The notes: generated by a model not told the origin, from the sequence alone. A DNA stretch of 23,445 bases from Scenedesmus sp. ARA3 (GCA_004335835.1 RWJK01001055.1:1-23445); one strand, 5' to 3'. Numbered from the stretch's first letter, positions 9,501 to 20,341 are shown. Program-made: numbers and translations.

Positions 9501-12500
9501 TGCAGGGCGAGCTGTCCTGCGACATCATCCTGCCCAGCCTGCAGCTGCTGTCCCTGACGAGGAACCGCCTCACGGTGAGTGGCGGCTTACCAGAGCTTCT
9601 ACCCTGCAGTCATTGTGCCTGTCATGTCACACAGGCAGCTACGTTTGCATCCTCATCACTCTTACAATGTATCATTTCCTTAAGAAGGAAAGAAATGGCT
9701 GCTGAATGCTTTGGTGTCCAATTCAATTGCAGTGCTCCATCCCTGAGTGCTCCACGCAGCCAAAGGGCCTGTTGCACCTGTACCTCTCAGACAACTCACA
9801 CCCGTTGCACTTCCAACCAAGAAAGCTGGCTGCCTTTAATGCTTCTGTTTCCTCTTCCTACAATGCTCCATCCCATCTGGTAGCACTGCCCACTTGGCAT
9901 CCTCAGCACTTCTTGGTACTGCAATTACTGACTGCTTCCACTGCTTCACTCCTTGCATACCTGCAGGGCTCCATTCCCGAGTGCTTCACTCAGCCCAAGG
10001 GCCTGCTGCACCTGTACCTCTCCGACAACGCGCTGTCAGGGCCCCTGCCAGACTTCTCAGCAGACAGCTCCCTGCAGCTTTTGTTTGCAAGGGACCAGTT
10101 CAGGGATGGCAAGCCGAGCTTGGGGGGCAGCCTGCCGGCATCGCTGGCAGCGGCCAAAAATCTGCAGTACCTGCAGCTGAGCAACACGGGGCTGACTGGC
10201 GGCATCGTGGAGCTGCCAGCAGGCATGAAGTGAGTGACGGGGGTGGTTGGAGCTGTATATTGCAATTTGCTGCAGAATAGGGTGTGCTTAGCCTGCAGCT
10301 GAGCAACACGAGGCTGATTGGCAACATTGGGGAGCTGCCGGCAAGCATGAAATGAGTGATGCTCCGCCCAGGACTGAAAACTGTTTGCTGTTGTGATTGT
10401 GATCCTCCATCCCCAGGTACTTCAACCTATCAGCCAACGCCCTGGATGGCCCCCTCCCCGCCACCCCTCCAATCCACTGCTGCGCGTACCCCTATTCTTT
10501 GCCCTGCTGCTGCTGCTGTTGCACGCTAGCTGCTCGCAGGTACTTCAACCTGTCTGCCAATGCCCTTGAGGGCTCCCTTCCCGCCCTGCCCACAGGCCTC
10601 GTCAGCAATGCCATGCCCTCCAAACCTCACCAGCAGCTCTGACCCACTGCCCTGCTGCTGCTGTTGCACACTTGTTCTTCCGCAGGTACTTCAACCTATC
10701 GGCAAACGCTCTTGAGGGCCCCCTCCCAGCCCTGCCCACAGGCCTCGTCAGCCTGGACTTCTCCCTCAACAGCATCCTTGGCCACTGACCCACTGCCCTG
10801 CTGCTGCTGATGCACAATTGCTGCTCGCAGGTACTTCAACCTATCAGCCAATGCACTCGAGGGCCGCCCTGACCGCTCTCCCTACTGGCCTCGTCAGCCT
10901 AGACTTCTTTCTGAACAGCATCCTCAGTACCGACCCCCTGCCCTGCTGCTGCTGATGCACAATTGCTGCTCGCAGGTACTTCAACCTGTCTGCCAATGCC
11001 CTCGAGGGCCCCCTACCCGCCCTCCCTACTGGCCTCGTCAGCTTGGACTTCTCTCTGAACAGCATTTTGGCCACTGACCCACTGCCCTGTTGGTGCTGCT
11101 GCTGCTGCTGCTGCTTCTACTTGCAGGTACTTCAACCTGTCTGCCAATGCCCTGGAGGGGCCCCTGCCTGCCCTACCCACAGGCCTCGTCAGTCTGGACT
11201 TCTCTCTGAACAGCATCCTCGGCCGACTGCCAGATGACATGTCAGCACACGCACACCTCGTCGACCTGCAGGCCTTTGCAAACAAGCTGCAAGGGCCGCT
11301 GCCAGCTAAGCTGCCTCCAAATCTGGTGCAGCTAGCAGTGGCTGCAAATGAGCTTGATGGGGAGGTGCCGGCACTGCCGCGGGGCATGAAGTATCTCTCG
11401 GTGGCGCAGAACAAGTTTGAAGGAGCGCTGCCTGACGGGCCGGGCGCTGCTGGCCTGTGGTTTGTGAGTGCCTGGCTGGCTGGCAGGATGAACCTATTCA
11501 TGGCAAGAGTGCGATGAGTCCGTCTGCTTGCAGTCTGTTTGTGTGCTGCATCCAATGCCAGCTTGCTGCAAGTGCGCTTGTATGCCAGTATGTTCAGTTG
11601 CTGTGCCTAGCTTTCAAAAGGCATGTGGCACGGCCAGCACTGACTTCATGGTGTGAACTTCTGCAGGCCGACTTCTCCAGCAACAAGTTCACCGGGAAGA
11701 TCCCGAGTGCCTTCAGCCAGTCGGAGGGCCTGGTGTACCTGAATGTCAGCAGGAACCAGCTGGATGGCATTGAGGCAGCAGGAGCCTGGTCAACGCCTGC
11801 GCTGGTCACACTAGACATCTCAAACAACAACATTGCAGGTGAGGGCTGCTGGAGACTCACGTGTACGGTTGTGTCAGCTGTGCGACACTGGCATGGTTCT
11901 GTAGTGCACCAGATATGTGTGACATGCTGTCATGTCACTCAAGCACGCTGTGAGTTGCCTCGCCAGTGGTTCGAATGTCACTACGAGCCACAGACTGCCT
12001 GCTGTTGTTGCTGCCAAATTCACAGTTTCACGCAATGCATTGCATGATCAGCTCAACAAATCGTCCAGCTGCACCCACAGCACAGTGTGTTGACCAAGTT
12101 ATGGCGCTGGATACATGCTCTGCAGGTCACATCATCCCTGAGCTGGCACAGCAGCCCTTCCTGGCCTACATCAACCTGAGCAGCAACAAGCTGGCCAACA
12201 ACCTAAAGCCCTTTGCTGCAGCGCTGACTGCTGACACCCGCATCGGCGCTGTCTTTGATGTTAGTGACAATCAGCTGACAGGAGATATTCCGGAAGGAAT
12301 GATGTACCTGGCTGCATTCAGCACTGCACCTACCGCCTTCCCATCATGGAACGAGTGAGTGTCATATGGAGGATGCTAGTAGTGAGGTGTTGGCGTGCTG
12401 CTGGCTTATATGTTCTTGCAGGAAACAAGCAGGAGTATGTTCAGCAAGTTTTGTCTTGATGCAGCTGCTGTAGTGTTTGGTATTGCAGCGAAGCATTCTG

Positions 12501-13379
12501 GCGCAGCACTGAGCCATGCATGCTCAAGCAGCTTACGCAGAACCTGCTGTTATGCCTGTTCTGCGCAATGTCCTGTTACTCACACCTGCTGCCTCGCCAT
12601 GCCATGCCCTCCCATCCTCATCGCCTCGCAGGCTGGACACCACCGGCTATCCCGTCAAGGTCTTCAACGTGGCACGCAACAACCTGGACGGGCCGTTCCC
12701 TTCTTTCCTCTCAACAGCCCTAGTTGGACTCGTGGCACAGCACTGCAGCGATACACCTGGCTCCTGCAACATGTATGTGGCAATCAATGGCGGCAACAAC
12801 AAGCTGTACTGCCCGGCTAAGGCTGACCCAGCCACCAAAGCACTGCTGCCAGAGGACTACTCGCTGCTCGCAAGGCAGAACGTGGGGTGCGTTGCCAAGG
12901 ACGGCGTGACATATGAGATCTCAAGTGTCCTGCAAGGCAAGCCAGTCAAGCTCAAGCTGGCAGAGGCACCTGTGATGCCCACAGCTCAACCAAGGGAGGC
13001 GTACTACCCTTCCGTAGCAGCAGCGATGCCTGGAGATGTGCCAAACAATCTTCCTGCAAGCCGTGTGAAGGTGGTCCAGCAGCAGCAGCGGACGATGCCT
13101 GCGCTGCCAGTCGCAGCAATTGCAGGAATCGTTGCCGGCGGCGTGGGTTTCATCGCGCTGGTGGCTGTGCTGGGGTATGTTGTGGTGTACCGCAAGTGGT
13201 ACACTGTGAGGGCAGCACAGAGCTTTAAGAAGATGCAAGAGGGACCCCTGGCAGCTACTGCTGAAGGTGCTACAGTCAACAGCAGCTCGCCGGCAGCTGC
13301 GCTGCCTAGCTTGACAGCTCCAGTGCCAGCTGCAGTGGTAGCAGCAGATGGCACGCTGGGTGGTGACGATAGGGTGTAG
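6571..13379 (+). CDS. LRR receptor-like transmembrane protein (917 aa, ten exons, no kinase)
   Basis: Exons: 6571-6926, 7266-7410, 7802-7950, 8262-8464, 9423-9574, 9967-10229, 11127-11463, 11667-11838, 12126-12354, 12632-13379. They sum to 2754 nt with every phase consistent. Residues 1-21 form a signal peptide (VLLLLAVTATA), followed by a Gln-rich stretch. About 50-200 is a beta-rich domain resembling bacterial PPC domains (HWYRFNV, YITIPAQ, SPGIYMLQV, YSLRADL); this is inferred from pattern. About 215-265 is an LRRNT-like cap (LTQAVAAESM, DLCHQSAVQCDSKGHITDL). Plant-type LRRs follow to about 700 (LTGSIPEC, LSGPLP, FTGKIPSAF, LTGDIPEGM). A Cys-containing juxtamembrane region leads to one TM helix at about 824-852 (AAIAGIVAGGVGFIALVAVL), stop-transfer YRKWY and a tail of about 64 residues without a kinase. 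It resembles receptor-like proteins that bind extracellular ligands or cell-wall material. Ligand and partners are unknown. Confidence 0.88.
8405..8820 (+). repeat. Tandem copies of LRR exon 4 3' end plus donor
   Basis: The real exon end is 8405-8464 (ALPKLTRLDLAGANLG, donor GTGGGT). It is followed by three copies whose exon-like parts end near 8587, 8693 and 8817, each with a GTGGGT or GTGAGT donor and the same GTTACAAGTG-containing intron spacer. The period is about 110-120 bp. The first copy is the one continuous with the exon body, so the other three sit in intron 4. Confidence 0.9.
9160..9422 (+). repeat. Two extra copies of the LRR exon 5 acceptor and 5' edge
   Basis: Acceptor CACAG plus GTGCTG(A/G)CCTCCC... 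(ADLPTI.KALAPATQL) starts at 9164 and 9290, ahead of the genuine exon at 9423. The genuine exon alone continues into RTAGLQGELSCD. The period is about 126-133 bp, and CATGCTGACACGCTGCTGCTTG-like spacer is shared. Confidence 0.9.
9725..9810 (+). repeat. Extra copy of LRR exon 6 5' edge with acceptor
   Basis: TTGCAG|TGCTCCATCCCTGAGTGC and following (CSIPECSTQPKGLLHLYLSD) copies the first 21 or so codons of the real exon 6 at 9967 (GSIPECFTQPKGLLHLYLSD). It diverges after DN, so it cannot encode the rest of the exon. Confidence 0.85.
10290..10353 (+). repeat. Decayed copy of LRR exon 6 3' end with lost donor
   Basis: LQLSNTRLIGNIGELPASMK repeats the end of exon 6 (LQLSNTGLTGGIVELPAGMK). The donor GTGAGTGA has become ATGAGTGA, so the copy should not splice. 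Confidence 0.85.
10412..11126 (+). repeat. Five extra copies of LRR exon 7 5' edge (one LRR unit each)
   Basis: Acceptor CAG plus TACTTCAACCT(A/G)TC starts at 10417, 10540, 10686, 10831 and 10976. The genuine exon starts at 11127. Spacing is about 123, 146, 145, 145 and 151 bp. Most copies encode YFNLSANALEGPLPALP plus TGLVSLDFSLNSIL, about one and a half LRR units, then run into CTGCTGCTG-containing intron. Only the last copy reads on through GRLPDDMSAHAHL. Confidence 0.92.
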
Positions 13380-14540
13380 ACGTGTTACTGCTGAAGATTG
13401 TGAGAGGGTTGTGGTAGTATAGTTTTGTGAGCTTGGTGCCAGCACACCTTGTGGTTATGTTGGGTGTGTGCTGTTGCAGTGCCACATGGTGTGGCAGCGG
13501 AGACGTACTCCTGACACGTTCTTTGTTACTGCAGCGTTTTGTTCCTTGTTGGTGTTGTTTGACAGCTTCAGCACCTGCAGGGTGCGCTGCTTGAACTGCT
13601 GCTTGCGCATTGTGGTCATAGCCGCAAGTGTTGCTGCGCCAGTCATTTTCCAGATACACCAGGCTCACCAAGGCTCTGGCGCAGCCTTGCAGCCCACTCT
13701 GCAAGCAGCAGTTATTGATTTGTCAATTTGGCTGGTGTTCGTTCCAGATTCTGAGCTGCTGGCGTTTGGCCGGCATGCATTCTTATGCAGTTCAAGCGAT
13801 AGGTGTGGATAGACCGTGCTAGGCACTATTGCCGACAGGTGGCACTGGCAGTAGACAGGGCCCAAATGTGCTGGTGCAGGCACATGCTCCGTTAGGTAGT
13901 TGATGAAAGTCGTTGACGTTACCGCCCAAAAGATGCCATGGCATGCCTGCAGAAGTGCTAAGGATCTGCTGCTCAACCCTTCAACTTTCATGCCTTGGTT
14001 GTCAAGTTGGTGACAGTCACTGCATTTTCCCCTGTATTGGCATCATGCTGGAGTCAAGGATGGACTGTTGCTTTGGAGCCTGCAGTTGCTGGAGTAGTTG
14101 TTTCTTCTGGCTTGTGAAATTGGTTTTCGTGTACCTGAACACAAAGGTCTGTCACCCAGCCGCAGTCAACCGATCCTGTACACAAACCCTAACCTCCACC
14201 TGAAGGTCAACTGAAGGTGTTTCCGCTGGAAAGTCATAAGGACAAAACGCTTCTTATGAAATGCAGTACTGTTGTTTGGCTGCAAATTCGGCAGCCGCAG
14301 ACCACATTCGTCCACCGTCAACGGCAGCTTCAAACTGCGGTTGCAAGTGGGCGAATGGCCGAACCTGAACCTCCGAACCCAGAGACAGCTAAAGTTCATG
14401 AGCTGCTTGAGGCGAGCTTTGCAGGTGCGGCACCAGCATACGTCACTGCACCAGCAGTACTGCTTTGAGTTGAAAGTCCTTGCAAGTAGTGTTTATGCAG
14501 CTGTGGTTATGCTCTCCTCTTTTGCTTGCAATAATCTGTG
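13380..14540. other. LRR gene 3' UTR and intergenic region
   Basis: No supported gene is seen. I did not find a TGTAA poly(A) signal in the first 800 bases after the LRR stop codon. An ATG at 14355 opens MAEPEPPNPETAKVHELLEA, which has a coding look and ends at a GCAG|GTGCGG donor (14424/14425). I could not join it in phase to the next exon, so it is not included in the downstream gene model. Confidence 0.45.
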
Positions 14541-16046
14541 ATGCAACTACTGTCGGATACAACGACGGCCTTGATCAAGGCGCTGTACAGCAATGACGGC
14601 TACACCTTCTATCATCTTGACGTTCCCAGGGTAAGCGCTAAGTTGCGTGCAGCTCTTTGCTTGCTTATTCATGAATGTGTATGCTGTTGTGGCACATACG
14701 GTGTGTGCGTGTGTGGATCAATCGCCATGATTGGGGTACCTGCACTGCTATGACTGCTGGCGCCACTGCTACTGTTGCTGCCCATGCTGCCACCTTGCCT
14801 GCAGCTTGATAAAGCAGACGTGCGTGACCTGTTGCACCTGTCCATCAACAGCAGCAGCGCAGACATACCACTGCCAGCGTTGGGCGTGTTTTGTAGACTG
14901 GACACCTAGCTTTCAACAGCAGAAGTCCTGCATCTGCTGTGCACTGCCGTTGAGCGCAATCACACAGAGGTGCTGATCAGCATCCTGCAGATCGTGGAGA
15001 CCTCCAGCTTGGACAGACTGACCCCTGAGCAGCTGCTACCAATCATTGAGAGAGCTATTGTGCTTGACGCCAGCGCCCTGTCAGGCTGCCTTCCCACATT
15101 TGCCGCCTGCCAGCCAGCTGTCCGTCTCAGCAATGTTGTTGGTCTGCCGGCTGTACAGCAGCTGCCAGCAGATGCAGTAGCAGCTCTGATGCACAAGGCA
15201 CTGGAGGTGGGGTTGCGCAGCAGCCTCAGCGTGCTGTGCCGGCTGCCAGCAGCCAAGGACATTGGCGCTGCTCAGCTATCCAGCATAGTACAGGCAGCAG
15301 CAGCAAAAGGAGACCACGACAACTTGCAGCTGCTTTCTAAGGCTACTGCCTTCCATCAGCTGCGCCCAGCTGCAGTAGCTGCAGCTCTTCAAGCAGCAGT
15401 GCAGGCACGTTGTAAAAGCAGTCTTGCAGTGCTATTGAAATGCAGGTCAGCAGCAGCTATTTGTGATGTGCTTGTGCCTGCTGTAGTAGTGGCAGTGCAC
15501 ACCAATGCAGGGGATTTGCTGGACGCCTTACTTGCGAAGGCCATTCCTCAGCGCAAAACATATAATCGAAGTGTAGACCAGACAGCTCGCTTCAGTGCTG
15601 AAGGATGTTGTCAAATGCTGGAAGCAGCACTGACATGCAGCAGCATGTACGATATTCACAGCCTATGGCAGCTGCCAGCTGCAGCTGGTCTGCAGGCCAA
15701 GCACTTGGGGCAGCTGCTGCGCTGTGCAGCCGCGGCAGCCCCACCACGCTGTGGTGGGAGTTGCGCAGAGGTTGTGGACCGCTACCTCCGGCGGCACCCT
15801 GCATGGAGCAGCGTCAGTGAAGAAGACAAGCAGGCATGGCCGCAGGGCGGAGCAGGATTTGATGCACCCATCAGCGCTGCCGGAACAGGCGGCCCAAGCA
15901 CCAGCAACTCAGAGCAGCCACAGGCCGTGCTGGCGCCTGCTGTTGTGTTCAGGCCATGGCCGATGCCACCCCAGGCAACACCCTCTGCCCCAGGCAACAG
16001 CTGGACTTGGCCATTGCCAGTTGCTACGTCAGGCGGAGGGCATTGA
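14541..16046 (+). CDS. Alpha-helical repeat protein of unknown function (5' half uncertain)
   Basis: The secure part is one long exon, 14923-16046, ending in TGA. It is Ala/Leu-rich with helical-repeat character and a period of roughly 35-38 residues: ADAVAALMHKALEVGLRSSL, then QLSSIVQAAAAKGDHDNLQL, then AVAAALQAAVQARCKSSLAV, then VLVPAVVVAVHTNAGDLLDA. The spacing recalls degenerate ankyrin or HEAT-like repeats. The last 70 residues are Pro/Gly/Ser-rich and probably disordered (WPMPPQATPSAPGNSWTWP). Upstream exons 14541-14630 (MQLLSDTTTALIKAL..DVPR, donor GTAAGC) and 14805-14883 (LDKADVRDLLHLSI..) join in phase 0. The next junction needs a GC donor and a 39-nt intron, or a donor at 14824. The favoured model is 430 residues. 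The start at 14541 is only the first ATG after an in-frame stop. A TGTAA at 16853-16857 could be its poly(A) signal. I do not recognise the family. Confidence 0.6.
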
Positions 16047-17650
16047 AGTGTGGTACAGCTGGCAGGCTGCCTTGGCAGTTGACACTTGTGATACATGCAG
16101 GCCAGCTGTTGCTGCGGCCGCAGAAGGCGGACTTGGGAATATGCTGTGCTCAGAATGGTTGCCAACTGTCTTGAGCTGCTGCTTGTTGTTTTGGTGTGTT
16201 GCCGAATGCATAGGTATTTGAGGTATACGACAGTGTGGTTGGTCATTGTGCAATGTTTGCTTATAAACCTTGTTTGGTGGCTGACAGCTTAGGGGGTAAC
16301 ATGTGGCTTAGCCTAGCATGCAGCTGCTGTGACCAAGCAAGCCTAACAGCCCTCAAGGTTTGCATGCTCACATGTGCCATGCAAGCAACATGCTGCTGAG
16401 CAGCAACTAAAGCCCATACCGCAAACAACGCCTTTTCTTTCGTTAAACAACGCTTTTTGCGTTACATATCCATGCACGCACAGCTGCATCCTGCACATGC
16501 AGCTTGCAGGAGCTCAACACACCAGCAACAGCGACTTTGTCAGCCCACAGGGGCCCATGCATGCATGCTGCAAGCCGTAGCCTGGCAGATGGCTGCAGTC
16601 CAGGCTTGACCGGTCAAACTGGCACCAATTGCCCTGCAGTTATGTCAGCCAACCTGACGGTGTGGACTCAACTTGCCAAAGTGCAGCCTTGCAGCCTACA
16701 ATGCAAAGAAACAACCGAGGTGCCCGCCTCGTGCATTCAGGGCCTCTGTTGCACCAAACATCAACAGTGTCACATCTGCAGGACCTGATGAGCAGGAGGC
16801 TCCTTGTTCAAACAGCCAGCGGCCCGTGTTCCGTGGGTTACTGGCTGCGCATTGTAAAGGGCAAGCGCAGCTGCTGATACATGAGCTGATCACAAACCAT
16901 AATAGCAACTGCTGATACATGAGCTGATCACAAACCATAACAGCAACTGCTATACATGAGCTGATCACAAACCATCACAGCAACTGCTGATACACGAGCT
17001 GATCACAAACCATCATAGCAACTGCTGATACATGAGCTGATCACAAAACATCATAGCATCCATATGTTTGGCATGCCCTACAAGAGCAGAGCCTGCAATG
17101 TTCCAACAGTACTATATGTGAATAGATGTGAAAGCCCCTAAACAGCCATTGCTGCTTCACTACCTCAAGACTATCATAGCAAAGGGATGTAACGCAACTC
17201 TATAGACAGCTATCACGGGAAGCCACAATGATGAAAGAGTCACGTGGGTGTTGCCGCTGTTCTGACGCAGCAACAGCAAGCTGTTCAGGTTGCAATCGCA
17301 AGCCAGTCGCGCCAATGAACCCTGCGCCTGGCAAAACCGCATACATAGCAACCCACATTCTGCAAACATTGAGCAGTCGTGTCAGCAACAGCAGAATTCT
17401 CTCAGCTGCATCACCTATGTACACCTGTAGCTGCAGCGATCTGCAGCAAACAACCAAAACCAAGCCACGTGCGCGCTGCACCCCAATGCGCAGTCACAGC
17501 GGTGGCTGGCAGGCCTGTCACTGCGCAAAGCCACCCCACCCTATTGTTGAGGCTCACAACGGCGGCTGGCAGGTCTCGAACAGCGGCAGCAACATTCAAT
17601 TGTGGCAACTGGCCAGCCGCGGCATGGCAGGCTTGAAAGGCGGCTGCCGA
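16047..17650. other. Convergent intergenic region with 3' UTRs and tandem repeats
   Basis: Two genes converge here, so both 3' UTRs should lie in it. A TGTAA lies on plus at 16853 (candidate for the helical-repeat gene) and another reads on minus at about 16459-16463 (candidate for the sulfatase, though distant). ORFs here overlap repeats and have no recognisable product. Decayed GGCGGCTGGCAGG-type fragments at 17500-17650 are old relatives of the 139-bp repeat that follows. Confidence 0.5.
16866..17056. repeat. 38-bp minisatellite, five copies, with a TGATCA palindrome
   Basis: The unit is GCTGATACATGAGCTGATCA followed by CAAACCAT(A/C)A(T/C)AGCAACT, repeated about five times. The third copy lacks two bases. 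Each unit contains GAGCTGATCA and ends in GCAACT. It lies between convergent genes and is not coding. Confidence 0.92.
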
Positions 17651-17653
17651 AGT

Positions 17654-18017
17654 TCAAAGTGGCGGCTGGCAGGCCTCACAGTGCCCGATGCCCTCCGCAC
17701 CAAAGGGCGAGTAGGGGCTCTCCTGCCCTGCCTGCCATACAGAGCTGCAAGATCAGTGCAGCGTCCAATGCAAGCGGGCACCGAAGCTGAGCTCACAGTG
17801 GCGGCTGGCAGGCCTCACAATGTGCGATACCTTCCGAATCAAAGAACGAGTAGGGGCTCTCCTCCCCTGCCTGCTATACAGAGCTGCAAGATCAGTGCAG
17901 CGTTCAATGCAAGCGGGCGCTGAAGATGAGCTCACAGCGGCGGCTGGCAGGCCTCGCAATGTGCAATGCCCTCCGCATCAAACGGCGAGTAGGGGCTCTC
18001 CTCCCCTGCCTGCCCAT
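17654..18017 (-). repeat. 139-bp tandem repeat of the sulfatase C-terminus and stop codon
   Basis: Units start at 17661, 17800 and 17939, exactly 139 bp apart. Reading on minus, each encodes QAG(E/Q)ESPYS..(D/G).EGI.HCEACQPPL followed by TGA, at 17934-17932 (the genuine one), 17795-17793 and 17656-17654. Only the rightmost copy is continuous with the last coding exon. The others lie in the 3' UTR, each preceded by a possible GATCTTGCAG acceptor. Confidence 0.9.
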
Positions 18018-20306
18018 CCGGCCAGTTGAACCTGCTGCGCAGATCTAGCCAATCCTCCTCCTCCTCCTCGCCAGCCGCAACAGGCCGGCGGCGCTTTGCA
18101 TTCTTCTTGCCCCCTAGCGTGAGCTGGATGTTCCCGAGGTGTGTGAAGATAGGTGTGCCTGGTTTGGTTGAGGACAGCAGTTGCAGCCGCAGCTCGGATT
18201 TGGTGGGCGGGCTGGTGGGGGCTGGCAGGGGCAGTGTGCCAATCTCTACGCCAAGCATGCGCTTCTGCAGCAGTGCAGGCCAGGCAGCAGTAGTATACCA
18301 CATCAGTTATAGCTGCCTCTGGATAGAAGCCAGTGGCGCGAGGTGAGCTGCGATGAGGCGTGGGTGGCTTGCTTGGTCTGGCAGTGTGCAAGCAAAGCAT
18401 CTCACCAGCAGTGGGACAAACTCATCAGCATGCAAACTTGTTTGGCCAACCAAGCTGCTCTTACCTGAGCAGGCAGCACTGCCGTGATGTTGAGTACGCT
18501 GCCATCAACTATGCTCTGGAAGCTGCCAAGGCTCACGCTGAAAGTTGCTGCCACAGCTGAAGTGTACATGAGCACCACGCTCACAGCCCCGGGTTTCAAC
18601 ACCTGCAGGATGCAGACAGCAGGCAACCCAGGAGTTGTCACTTGCTTGTTCAGCTGTGCATTGTGCATGCGCACAGCAGGAAATCCAACATAATGAAGCA
18701 CACACTACTATATGATACACGCCGCATGCTAACACCGTATGCAGACTGTCCACCTGCAGACTCCACCAGGCAGCATTCCCCCCTCCACAAACCCAGCCGT
18801 GCACCTGCCATTACTGAGGCAGCAGCTTCTGCAAGGTACAACCATATATCACAAGTGACAGGTTTCACACCAGAAGCACTGCCACTGCAATGCCCTTGAA
18901 CAAGATGTGGCTGAAGCTTAATCTGCTGCTGCGCCGACTGTGCTGTGCCTGCATACGGGCCACCCACCTGCAAGCTCCACCAGGCAGCATCTCCTGCCTC
19001 CACAAACCCAGCCAGCGCATTCGGCAGCACCCGTACATTCCCAGCGCTCATCCCGCTGATCTCATGCGCGCCTTGCGCCAGCACATTCGTCACATTCCAG
19101 CTCTGCAGTCCCACTTGAAACACAGGCTTGGTGAAGCTGTGGGGAGCTGCAGCGATGCCAGCCCACCAGGCACGCGCAGCAGCAGCAAACTCAGCTGCAA
19201 TGGCTGCTGCCTGCGGCTGTGGCACCTCGTTGCAGGGCAGCTCGATGTGGGAGCCGTTCTGGAACCTGCAGCACAGCAGCGGCAACAGCAGCAGCGGCAG
19301 CGGCAGCGGCAGCAACGTGTGTGTTATTAGAAACGCAAGCGGCTGCCGCACCTCGTTGCAGGGCAGCTCGATGTGGGAGCCGTTCTGGAACCTGCACAGC
19401 AGTAGCAGTAGCAGCAGCAGCAGCAGCAGCGATTTGTGTCGGGGGCGATGCCTGCGGCTGCGGCACCTTATTGCAGGGCAGCTCGATGTGGGAGCCGTTC
19501 TGGAACCTGCACAGCAGTAGCAGCAGCAGCAGCAGCAATGCAACGCTGTGCGTCATGGGGCTTGATAATCCTCAGCAATCACAGCATGCACGGCATCTGC
19601 AAACCGGCAGGAGGCCTTGAACGGCATACACACAGCTGTGAATGCCCCCCTCACCTGTAGACCTTGCCAGTGAGCCCAGCCCACATGCACTGCTTCACAT
19701 GTGCTCTTCGCCACTTAGCCCCACCCACCTGTACTGCCCCAACTGCAATGCACGTGTACTGCCTCACCCCCAGCCTCACATGTACGCCTTGCCAGTGAGC
19801 CCGATCCACTTGTACTGCCCGCGGCGTACTGCAATGCACATCTCAAAGCCGCGGTAGCTGCCATTGGCAGTGGACAGCCACTCGCCACCAACCTGCGGAG
19901 GTGATGTGCAGGTGGAAGGAGAGTGAGGCATGTGCAGGTGACAGCAGAGTGAGGCACACTTGGCGGTCACATCAGCTTGACTGCAGCAGGAGAAACAACC
20001 TAGTGCTTCAGGGTGAACTATCAGCAGGGGGTGCATGCAATCTGGCTTGACTGATGCCGCATTGTTGCTCAGATGCTCAGATGCAGCAATATCCTGCACG
20101 AGAACGGCTTCCCTCGGCTATCTTTGGATGTCGATCTGCCACGGCTGCTAGGCACAAATGAAGGCTCTGCTGCAAGCTGGGATGTCTTGAACAGCACTTT
20201 TCCATCAACCACAAGGCACACAAACAGCTGTGCGGCTTACCGGCTCCAGATAGCCGGGAAGTCCTCCACCATCGTACCGCAGCAGCCGCTGCGGCCGTAG
20301 CACCTC

Positions 20307-20341
<35 letters not shown>

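Noticed and set aside
11013..11555. 180-codon minus-strand ORF, with similar ones at 10602-10817 and 10844-11074
   Set aside because: They are antisense to the LRR exon 7 copies, and their mutual similarity comes from the tandem repeat itself.
14355..14424. MAEPEPPNPETAKVHELLEA as first exon of the helical-repeat gene
   Set aside because: It looks coding and has a donor, but no AG acceptor joins it in phase to 14541 without meeting the TAA at 14532; left out of the model and noted only.
16866..17056. CRISPR-like array (38-bp repeats)
   Set aside because: The units are directly adjacent with no unique spacers and the genome is eukaryotic, so it is a minisatellite.
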